Source: Numida meleagris (taxonomy: Eukaryota; Chordata; Aves; Galliformes; Numididae). From it: a stretch of DNA of 64,000 bases. This document shows positions 1-11,100 of the stretch, one piece after another. The stretch is taken from contig NC_034410.1 in assembly GCF_002078875.1 (NCBI RefSeq), positions 83,043,506 to 83,107,505 on the forward strand, read 5' to 3'. The notes beneath the pieces are model-generated. The model saw only the letters and a list, made by a program, of their open reading frames with translations, was not told the origin of the DNA and searched no databases. Made by a program: the position numbers and the translations under genes. How positions within the stretch are numbered: position 1 is the first letter of the stretch; each line of letters begins with the position of its first letter.

Positions 1-686
1 CCCTTTTTCATTCATCCATTTAGATTCATTTTTCATTTCATAGTGAAGTGTGAACATTGCTGCCACAACTAAGGCACCAAAATTTCCAATAAAATACTGT
101 TACAGGCAGGGAGGAGAGAAGAGAGAAAAAGAGAAGTCATATATGTGGAAAAATGAAACTTAAAGCTCCTTAAAATACCACTACTCAGTTACATTCCTTT
201 ATGGTTTTTATAGTAACCCTTGAATATTTTGATTTTAAGTTCACCAAGTGTTAAAAACGTGCATAATTGAAACATTTAAATCTACAGAACATGAGCAAAC
301 TCATTTTAGTCATGTTAATTTTCTTACTTAATAGAAGGTAAGGGTTTTCAAACCAGCTGTGAAGGATCTTACACATGAACTACTGGGTGTGCTATGCACT
401 CAGCTGACATTCCTTGCATCAGCTACTTTTTTTTTTTTTTAGTAGATGTCAATTCCGAGAAACAGATACTGTACTGGGAATGGATGATGCTATGTCAAGA
501 GAAATTCTGGTATCTGCTACAACACCAGGCATGTTAGATTGTATGATTCCGAAATACAATCAGCTTATCGCTCCAGTTAAATATAACTTACATTTGAAGG
601 TTACTAATATCCTGATCTGGTCTTAAACAGTGTCACATACTTCATATAGGGCTACTTAATTTTTACTGTAACCTTTTGCCCTCAAA

Positions 687-985
687 TCATAGAATCATTA
701 AGGTTGGATAAGACCACTAAGATCATCTAGTCCAACCACCAACCCACCTCCACCATGCCCACTAGCCATGCCCCTCAGTGCCACATCCACATGGTTCTTG
801 AACACCTCCAGTCATGGTGACTCCACAGCCTCCCTGGGCAGCCTGCTCCAATGTCTCACCACTCTTTCTGAGAAGAAATTGTTCCTAATATCCAGCCTGA
901 ACCTCCCCCTGGTGAAACTTGAGGCCATTACCTCTGGTTCTATCACTGTTACCTGAGAGAAGAGGCACAGCTGCATACCTACGGA
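687..985 (-). mobile_element. CR1 LINE, 3'-end fragment
   Basis: The plus strand begins with the inverted CR1 tail (ATCATAGAATCATTAAGGTT, then ATCTAGTCCAACCACC). It continues with the inverted 3' UTR (GGGCAGCCTGCTCCAATGTC, GAGAAGAAATTGTTCCTAAT). The element sense strand is minus, the same as PTPN3. Open frames on both strands here belong to the repeat. Confidence 0.92.
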
Positions 986-2411
986 GTTAACATCATGGAA
1001 ATACAAATCAGTAACGATTTTTTTCTTCTATACCAAATTTGGTACGTGTTTGTGTATATTTCAAAATCTGGAAACTGCAGATATACCCTTGTGAAGAAAG
1101 ACTGCAACAATGATCATCTTCAGGTATCACAGCAGGTTAAAAAAAAAGGAAAAATTGTAACTGAAAATAATTCCCTGCACAACTCCACCAGCCTTCCTTT
1201 AGAACAAGCCACGATTCAAATATATTACATTCAAACATTTTTCTCAAAAGTAAGTTTCTCCAATTCACAACTCTGCTGATCAGGACAGCAGATGGTCAGG
1301 ATGGTTTGATGCCAGGTAGCCTGATGGTATAACACCAGCAGCTATGAAAAAACCTACAAACTAAAGCAGCTTTTCAGCAGACATGACTATAGAAATAATA
1401 ATTCCATATAATAACATATATTTTCTATGTTAACGGGAAGCCATAACCTTTCATATTCATACTTAAGAAATTCTGAAGATAGGAAATGTAATCTAAAAAA
1501 GCAAAAATAAATTTTACATACTGATTAAAATGAGACATGTAGGAAGTCAGCTGCAGCAGTGCTTCAAAGAAGAACATTAAAATCTCTTACAAAAGGAAAA
1601 TACCTTCAGGGCAAGACCGGGGAAAGCCAACTCTAACTGAAAAACAGCTACCAAACAAGTGTCCCTGCTAAATAATATGTTTTATCTTACTACTATTCTT
1701 GAAACAAAACAGTAGAAGCAATATGCACATATGTATGGAGGGACGGAATAAATACATTGTGAAATAACCCAACACAGAGTCGAAAGATAGACTAGATAAC
1801 CTGCTCTGGTACTAGTGAGGCACAGTAATAATAAAAAGTGTGGTTTAACATGCAAAGTAACCTATTAGACTTGGTAAGTCTTCAGTGTGGACTCCATGTG
1901 TGTCTTAGGGTTAATTTTTCAGTGGCAGTAGTAGTCAGATAAGACTGACAGCAGCACAGCAAGCAAAAGGAGAAAGAACAGCGAAGGTTTCTTCACAAAG
2001 GCTGGGTTACCCTGGAATAAACAAAAGTCTTCTTGAAGTCCTCTTCAGCACTGTCTTCAATGACAGGCTCTCCATGCAGCTGTGATTTGAGATGGCTTGG
2101 CTTAGATAAGCAAGCCTATTCATTCTGTGTGAATAAAGCTCTATTTAATATACATTAATTTGAGATTAGAGCATTTTTTTTGGTCCATAATACATACGCA
2201 ATAGCTCCAATCTTTTCTGCAGATTCTAATCGAAGAGAGAAAAACTGCTTCTTTTGACAATGTCTGAGCCTCACACTGTACTTTAATGTGATAGAAGCTT
2301 ACATAATATGGGTAACAGGAGCAGTCTAGCTACACCAACATGAAACAAAATAGGAGCCCGCCCTGGTTTTCAGCAGTTTGCTTATGAGCATTGTTTGTTC
2401 TAATTTTTAGG

Positions 2412-2438
2412 TTTTTTTTTTTTTTTTTTTTTTTTTTT
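2412..2438. repeat. Poly-T, 27 bases
   Basis: An uninterrupted T run on the plus strand. It is probably a length-variable simple repeat and may mark the A-tail of an old minus-strand retrosequence, but no such body was recognised beside it. Confidence 0.95.
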
Positions 2439-4984
2439 ACAGTCACAGCCTGTAGGAGGTAACTCAATTTTTACTTAGAAGGTAGGATACTCACTCAAAG
2501 TACATTTTAAAAACAATCACCATGTTCTTCAGAGAAAGAATATGATAAATAACAAGATATTCTTGGCCCTCATCTCCAGCATCGTTATTCGAAGTATATA
2601 ACAGGAAACAGTTCTAGGTGTTGACATGTTGATACAGCACAATATGGATGAAAAATGTGAAATAATGGAAGATAACATTAAAAATTGATATGTTTTAAGT
2701 CTCTGAACCAAGAACTGTGCCCCATAATTTGTTTTCTAAATTGTGTACCAATTTCTAGAAACAATATAGAATGTGACTGATTCCCTTAAATGATTAAATG
2801 CAGCAAAGAAGAAAATTGATTAAGAAAATACTTTTGCTTGGTATTGTCAGGAGAAGAAAACGTTCACTGGGAAATTGGACCATTGTTATCTTCTACAAAT
2901 TCAATATCCCCCAAGATTCCAAACACGACTTAATAGATTAGGCACACAACAAATCAGACAAGTTTTATCTATACATTTGTCCCAATAAGCAAACAGATGA
3001 GTTTGAAGGCAATTCTGTCTAGGGGTAGATGTTACTTTGATGAAGAAAAACTTAAGACATTCTCCAGAATCTGAACTGAAACAAGCAGAAACTATCTCCC
3101 ATTCCCCCGATCCCTGAAAGGTTCACGGTAGCCTGAAAAAATAAAGAGCTATATCCTGCGCTAAATGCAGCTTGCAGAGTCTTGATCTTCAGACAGTGAA
3201 TGAAACTGATGCAAACATAATTAAAAAAATTAAGCATCCATATGATTATAATGAAGATTCAAGATCCAATTCAGGTAACAATACAGTGATTTAAAATCAG
3301 CATCTTGCAGTTGCTTGCTAGTAACTCTCCACAGTTCTTTCAGATTTTTCCTCACACCTAAGACATTCATCATTTATACTCAGTATTAACTACCACCACT
3401 TCTGCCTGAGATTGCAGGCTAGGCAGAAAAAGAAGAGTCCTCTAAAGACAGTATAAAGGCAAGACTATGAGAATCTACTTTTGGCCCTCCTCTACAAGAA
3501 CAGATTTGCAATTTCAATATTTTTCCAAAGCTTGTTTTGATTATGTCAGTCCAAGTCTGCTAAAGACCAGTATGACAAAAATAGGCAAGTTAGCTTTAAA
3601 AGTTTTATCGGTACACTGCAAGCTGTTTGCTAGTTAATAACTGCATAATCCTGAACTATGGCAGAAGTCCAGGACAAATGTTTGTCCATACATAATACCA
3701 AAGATAGGCACGTTAAATGCTTTTCTTACAAAGCAGATATAGCTGGTAGACCAGATTCTATTTCAATAAAGCATTCAGAGAAAAATATTTGTCTACACAA
3801 AATTAATTTTACCTTACAGCTTTCAACAAAAAAAGTGAGGCAAATAATGACAAATGTAAGAATATAAAGAACAAAAACCTGGAATGTGGACTAATACAAA
3901 CTATCGAAAACTTCAGAGTAGAGTTTAAACATTCTTTTATTTGTATAGTACTGTTTTACCTCTCAATTGTTGAAGTATTAATGACCATTTTACCTCACAA
4001 AAGTCTAATAGGTAATATAATAAAGGATTACTCATTCTATATGCAATACTCTCCGTCCCCTCCTCCCCCCCCTTAGGGACCTCTATCCTACAATGTAGTA
4101 ACAAAAACTGTTTTCTTCACATTTGAAGACAATAGTAAAGTCCAGGGTTTAAGCTACAGCTGTGTAACTGAATGCTATCAAAGAGATAGGCAATTCCTAT
4201 CAACTTGCTTCTCAAAATACATCATGTCTTTGAGTTACAAGGAAGGAATCACCAGAAACTATTTTTCTTTTGTATAAAGGAACCTGCATTTTAATTCTCC
4301 TCAGATGAAAGTTTCAAAGTAGCTCTGTTCTCTTTTTAAAATTTGACTGGTACCTTCATTATTTCTGAAGTTAGTAGTATGCTCATCAAAAAACACCTCT
4401 AAGTAAGAGGAAAGCCACGCACTAAATATAATATATGAACAAACAAATAATCAGTGCACAAAGACAGGAGCTTAAGGAATAGAACAAAGCATCTGAAGGC
4501 AAAAAGCAGATACTGCCTTCACAGTGGCAATCTACAATTCCTCAGAGTAAGAAAAAGATAGATGACCACTAGTATCATTATGTTTCCATGTTTAATCTAA
4601 GGCAGCAAGTCTTTCAACTCTGCTGGAGCTGATAATATAGAAAACAAAAGAACTCTTTTAAAAGCCCAGTAAAGATTCTGCAAGAGAAAAGAAAGTTTAT
4701 AATAGGTGGGAAAGGGTTGCAAAATCTACTGGGAAATGCGATATTACAGACATGAACAGGCTTGCCTTCTCTAATTTTACTGAGAATTTTTGTTTAGGGA
4801 TGAAGGGTTGGTTTTTAACTTGTCATTTTGTATCACTGCATTTTCACTTTAACAATTTGTCAAAATAAATCTTACGTAAACAGAAGACTGAACTCAATAT
4901 TATAACTTATGATGACTGCTTTATACTAAAGCTGTTTTATTTTTACAGAAAAATGTACAATGAATTGTTTGCAGAAGTCCTTAC

Positions 4985-5161
4985 CTCCTCTGTGGACTAT
5001 GGTTCTGAGAGAACTCTGAATCACTGTCTTTGGATGTTGGAGAGCCCTTATATGTATAAAAAACATCTTCTGTCTCAGTAATATAAGAAATCTCATTTGT
5101 AAGGTTATCTACAGATGAATGTCGTGCTTTACGAATTTCATGACGTAGTCTAGGACTCCGC
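4985..5161 (-). CDS. PTPN3: PTPN3 coding exon 13 (residues 379-438, linker before PDZ); last exon in the window
   Basis: 177 bases that complete the tryptophan and read [40 protein letters not shown] and [18 protein letters not shown], ending two bases into a codon. The acceptor is GTTCCCTTTGTTAAG (AAG, less usual than CAG) and the donor is GTAAGG at 4984-4979. This is the Ser-rich, presumably disordered linker between FERM and PDZ. It is specific to PTPN3 rather than PTPN4. The next exon was sought in 4978-1 and not found. Confidence 0.95.
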
Positions 5162-8100
5162 CTTAACAAAGGGAACACGAAGACAAGTTAGTAGGTTGTA
5201 ATCATTTGTAGAACATTTTGAGGATGATTTCTATCCTACTGCAATCTATGTCCTGAAGTCTTCATATCAGGTTTACAGGTCTCACTTTAAACAACAGGTA
5301 CATAATTTAAATAATGAGTTTAAAAAAAATTGTTATAGCACGAGGCGATCATATACTTCCAGGTATACTACATTGAACTGTCCATCCCATCCCCCTGTGC
5401 TACCTGTACTTGTTAAAGTTATAATCATAGACTTACAAAATGACTTTGGTTGAAGGATACCTTAAAGACCACTTAGGTCCAGCACACCTGCCATGGTCAG
5501 AAACATCTCCCATTAGATCAGGTTGCCCAAAGCCCCCTGCCAACTGGCTTTGAATACTCCAGGGAGGGAGCATCCACAACTTCTCTGGGCAACGCATTCC
5601 AGAGCCTCACCATTCTCGGAGTAAAGAATTTCCTCCTAATATCTAAATCGAATTACCTTCTTTTAGTTCAAAGTGACTACCCCTTGTCCTATCACTACAC
5701 TACTTGAGAAAGAGTCCCTCTTTAGCTTTCTTATAGGCCCCCTTTATGTACTGGAAGGTGATAGGATAATTCAGTTTGGAAGGCACCTATGGAAGTCATC
5801 TAGTGCAATGTCCTACACAAAGCAATGTCAACTGAGGTCAGATGAGGCTGCTTATGCCTTTGTTCAGTCAGATCTCAACAAATGTAAAGGACGTAGACTG
5901 TACAACTCCTCTAGGCAAACCAGTGCTCAGTTGTCCTTGTGGTGAAGCAGTTTTTCCCTTAGTTCCAATTTGAGCCTCTCTTGTTTCTGTTGTTTTGCAG
6001 CAATGCGAAGAACTTGACCTCAACCTCCAGCGAACCTCCTCTTATGTATTGTCAGGCTGTTACCAGGCATCTGGGAAACCTCTTCTCCAGGCTAAAGAAG
6101 TGCAGTTGTTTCAGCCTCTCCTCACAGAGGAAGTGCTCCACCTTCCTGACTGTTCCTGGTGACTGTTGGCCTTTGCTAAGTTCACACCAGTTTGTCAGTG
6201 TATTTGAGTGAACTCAAAACTGATAGAAGTATTCTAGGTAGAGGTCTAATGAATGCTGAACAAAAGGGGGATACTCACTTCCCTTGATCTACCATCTAGT
6301 AGATCCTAGTTAGTAGGATCCTGTTAATACTGTTGCTGTTGGTCTTTGCTGCTAGGGCACACATATGACTCAAGTACAGCTTTCTATATAACAAAACTTC
6401 CAGGTCCTTCTCCATAGAATTGCAGTCCAGATATTACTGTTGCACCAGGTCCTTCCTTCATAGGACTTCGCCTTTGTCTTCAGTGAATTTCATAAGGTTC
6501 CTTTTGGCCCGTTGCTCCAGGCTGTCAAGGTCCTTTGGGAAGCAGCTCTTTCCCCAAGCTAATTGATTCATCCTCCCTTCAGTTTGCTGTCACCTGCCAC
6601 GAGCAAACACTCCATTTCCTCCTCCACATCACAAAGATGTTAAGCAGGACACGTCCCATGATGGACCCTTGCAGGACTCACCACTTTTTACTGCTGTCCA
6701 CGTAGAGTAAAATTTATTAGCAATTACCCCTCAAAGACAAGCAGTTATCCATCCCATGTTGCTGTCCACCTATTCAAAACATGATGTCATAACTTCGATG
6801 TAATGTTTCTCCAGACAGTATCAAAAGCCTCGCCACAGCTAAGGTAAGTTACACCCACTCTTCTCCTGTCATTACAAATATTCTCAAAATAACAGCATAT
6901 ATGTAGACACTACATATCTAGTCTGCTGGAAGACATGCAACTAGAAAAGGTAGGAGGCTGGAAGGTAGGGAAAAGGATGAAACTTGTTTTTACCAATTAG
7001 GGGTAACAGGAGGCGATCGAGAAGGAAGGCTTTTGGTCTCTAGATGCTCAACAGATAAAGATCTCCTCATAGATGGGTTCCAAACCATCCCACCTATGAC
7101 TTTTCTGCAGTACTGGCTGTTTACAGACCTGAAAGGAAATAAAAATTAAAATCTATATGTTAATTGTTTTGCACACAAAAACTCAGTTAAATAAAATATG
7201 CTTTTGAAAGTACATTATATAATTCACATTTTAAAGAGTCACCTACGCTTATCCTTCATTATCAGAGTCATTTGCTGTCCCTCACTTGTTGCAATAAAAC
7301 TGTTTAGTTCATCCCTACTTCAATACTAATGAAAAACCTGGGTAAAAATAACCTTTTCTGAGAGTTATTTTTAAGATAGAGCGGAAAACAGGAAATTTGG
7401 TATGTTCTACTGGCACCAAGCCAAGTGTCTGACAAAACATAATTCAAATATAACAGAAAATATCTAGAATCTTGTGCCTATAACTCATGAATTGGTAATA
7501 ACTCACTATGGCTTAACTGAGCACACAACCACTTTAACTACCTGTCTGATGCCTCAGCAGATAAGAACTTAGTTTCAGCTGGGACAGAATTGTTTTCTTC
7601 AGAGCATCTGGCATGATGCTATGTTTTGGTTCTAGGAGAAAAACAATGTTGATAACGCACCAACATTAATAGCTAGTGCTAAGCAGTATTGTGCAGAGTC
7701 AAGGCCATTCTCAGCAAAGGGCCCAAGGAGCTGGGAGGGAAGAGAATTAAAACAACTGACTTAAACTGTCCATAGAGATACTTCATACCATGTGACATCA
7801 TGCAGAAGGAGTTCTGAACAGGGTGGGAGTTCATCTTGCTCTCTTCTGCTCACTAGGGGATAACTGAGCATCACTCAGCAGGTAGTAAGGAATTACTTCT
7901 GCGTTACTTGTTATATACACTCACATATAACTATCATATATAACTATTATATAGTCATAACTATTACCCTTTTCCTTTTCTCTGCCATAGTAAATAGCTT
8001 TAAATAGCTTTATCTCAACCCACAAGTTCTACCTTTTTTTTTTTTTTTTATTCTCTCCCCCATCCCACTGGGAAGTGGGAGGAGTGAGCGAACAACTGTG

Positions 8101-11100
8101 TGGTGCTTAGCCACCTGCTGGATTAAACCACAACAGTCATTTTGCAATGCCAAATTTATACATCACGTCAGTTTATCCACTGTCAATTTTATTATAATAT
8201 AAGCCAAGGCCACAAACTATAGCAAAATAAAAACCTTAATCCAATTCCTGTAAACGACAAACAACATAGCAGGGAAAATAAACAGCAAGCAAGGTGCTAC
8301 ACAATATAGTTCCATGAGAAGACTCTCAAAAAGCTCCATAAATAGTGAAAAAACTAGCATAGTGACTAGCAATTACCAAACTACCCTGTGGTCACTCCAA
8401 CCCCTATGGCAAGCCCCACAGTGGGCACCAAAACTGGAATTATACTAAACTGGTACCCTTTGAAACTTATTCCTTAAGATTATATGGGTTATGCAATGTC
8501 TGTATGTGCACTGTATATAAAAACACAGGATTTTTTATCCACTTGCAGATTTGACAGAGAGAAAGGTCTCCAGACAGCATTCTGACAAGTGTTAAGAAAG
8601 TCTCTTCCTCAATACAAGTTTGTACTGACCCATAAAGGATCTAATCCTCAAAATACACATCTCCAAACACTTAGAAAAGTACTCCAATGTTCATTCAGCT
8701 ACTTGTTTTCACTCATTTCACCTATGATCCAGTATGATGCAAAGAAACTGAGATTCCATTCCAATGGAAAATGTAACATTTTATCAGTGTTCTTGTGGCT
8801 GGACAATGCTTGTGCCTTTACTGGCATCGTTTATAGGCAATGATAGTCCCTTTTGTATGCATTTCTGAGGTACTGAAAGAGACATCAGAACATAAAGGGC
8901 CAATCGCCAAAATTTGGGAAGTTACTGGAAGTATGATAACAGAATTATAGAATATAATGAGTTAGAAGGGACCTACAAGGACTGAGTCCAACTCCTGACA
9001 TCATTCAGAATTTAAATCTGCGCCCAAGTAGAAAGAAGATAAATTAAATAAGGAACAATTAAACAGTTATGGGAAAACACTGCAAAAATAAAGAAAAGAT
9101 AAAATCAGCAATAAAATACACGCCCAAAAACCATCAGAAAAAGCAGTTTTCTGCTAAGTCTATGGAGACTACAGATAATCAAAGGGCTAAAGTACTCCCC
9201 AAAGCCTCACATTCAGAGAGGATAATGACATAAGACTTACAGCCCAGATGGTGCATATGGAAAGGGTACGTCCCAACTTCATGTAGCAAAATAACAGGCT
9301 CTGAACTAGATCTCAGATGCCACTGTGAAACTACCAGCTCAGTGACAGCATAAGCCAACAAAGCAAATAAAAGATGAGAAGTGTCATGACAGTAGAATCT
9401 TGAATGGTTGGATGGGGAAACTTTTTTCATCCCCATGTAACTAACTGACATCTTTACAGACTTCAGAAATTGCCCTAACATATTAGACAGTGTTTATAAA
9501 ACAATAAGGAGTAAACAGTTCAAAACAAATCTGTTCAGCAGATTCTCTTATTGGATCATTAACCACATAACATTTTAACTTTGTATTGCTGTTATACCTT
9601 ATGCTGAAAAGGCAAGTTAAAATGATAACAGTAAAACAAACTTAGGCTGAAATAACTTTTTATGAGCATTATACTGTAATGACACCATTGTGCAAAAAGA
9701 AAAAGGAAAACAAAATTACACAATTTTTGTCCAGTGGCTCACAAAGACTGACATGACACAATCACAAGCAAAACTGAGCTGACACCTACATAAATGCTGT
9801 ATTTGCCATTTACAATGGGAAACGTGCTTTCACACAATACTTACTTTGCTGGATTTCTAGAACCTAGGGTCCAATAATGTGACAATATTTTTTTTTCATG
9901 AGGTAGTGACTTCTTTGCCTGAAAAAATGTGTGATGCTCTACACAAGACTTCCACAGATTTTTGCATGCTCTGTAATTTAACATGTTGAAGGCAACAATA
10001 TGCTCTCTGGATTCATTCTGTAACAGTAAGAAAATTTATGTTTCAACATATACAAGGTGATCAAACAGAGCAAACAAGGTTATAAAGCTACCACATAAAT
10101 AACAATGAAATTACTTTTAGCCTAAATAAGCAAACTGAATTCAGGAAAATAAAAAATCATCATACAGTAGATTTTGATCAGGTGATGGACGAAACACCAC
10201 TTCAAGTACATGACATTCTAATACCAAAATGAACCCTTTATAAGTGCAAGCAATATTAACAATTATTAACAAACTTACCAGTTCCTAATTATTACAGTGC
10301 TATTTTAATGAAATGTTTAAGTCTATAGCACCAAAGATTTTTTTATATACAAGTATAATACAGAACAGCTAAACAAATGTTTGGATTTCCTGTCCGATCT
10401 TGATCTTCTTATGACCAACAAAACAGTTTAACACTTTATTAAGGTTGTAAGGTAGAAGGGGAAAAAATAATCTATCTTCGAATTCAAACTCTTCATATAA
10501 GACTTCATATATATGCTCCTTGAAGAGCTACAGCATGCAAAAGTAATCTGCTTAATATTCTTTTAGAAGATAGCCAAGATGTTAACAGTGATCCATTTTG
10601 GGAAAATGAAAGTAACTGTGATGGACTGGAACTGCTGCTTTTCAGTTCCAATACTGCTTTCCGGATGATAACATAAAGCCAAAATAAGGAGATCAAAAGC
10701 AAGCAGAATATGAAGTTTGTGTATGCAAATTCATACTTGCAACGTTGGTGCTCAGCGAACACAGGTATAACACAATTGCACCACACGCATTTGTGTATTG
10801 AAGAAGCACTTGTTGAGCCATTTAGATCCCAGTGCTCAATAAAGTTTTGCACAAGGTACAGCTTGGGCTAGTTACTGAGGTTATTAACACAAATAACAAA
10901 GCAGAACAAAGAGTAAAGCAAGGAGGAGAAAGGTGTGCGTGATAAGCAAGCTAATGGGAGACTTGAGTTAATTGCTATCAGAACTCAGCATCTCTGTGGA
11001 AAAAGAAAAAAAACAACAAACAAGTTCACAATTTGATCACTCATCTTTTTCAGCTATTTTTTTTTGAATTTTGACATTGCAGCATATAATTAGGCAGGCA

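Larger units (their letters stand above)
1..4984 (-). other. PTPN3: PTPN3 intron after coding exon 13 (5' part only)
   Basis: AT-rich intronic sequence running off the left edge. It holds one CR1 fragment (687-985) and a 27-base poly-T (2412-2438). An unexplained hydrophobic minus-strand open frame with a good acceptor (2011-1919) is treated under findings. No segment resembling the expected PDZ-proximal PTPN3 exon is seen on the minus strand. Confidence 0.8.
5162..6993 (-). other. PTPN3: PTPN3 intron between coding exons 12 and 13, mostly CR1
   Basis: An intron of 1832 bases. About 1470 of these (5424-6895) are two abutting CR1 fragments in the same orientation as the gene. Little ordinary intron sequence remains besides the splice-proximal ends. 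Confidence 0.85.
7129..9844 (-). other. PTPN3: PTPN3 intron between coding exons 11 and 12
   Basis: An intron of 2716 bases. It contains an AT-rich degenerate repeat (7910-7965), a retroviral LTR 3'-end remnant (about 7988-8137, plus strand) and a short CR1 tail (8940-9015). A 100-codon minus-strand open frame (9481-9179) looks like chance. Confidence 0.8.

Noticed and set aside
414..626. Plus-strand open frame after a T-rich AG, exon-like
   Set aside because: The poly-T plus AG mimics an acceptor, but two different frames look equally protein-like and no donor of good quality or family match is present.
3052..3237. Minus-strand frame after CTTTATTTTTTCAG as the next PTPN3 exon
   Set aside because: The acceptor is good, but none of the three frames matches the expected linker or PDZ sequence and stops appear within 50 bases in the phase required.
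5673..6211. Plus-strand open frames of 90 and 76 codons
   Set aside because: Antisense readings of CR1 3' sequence.
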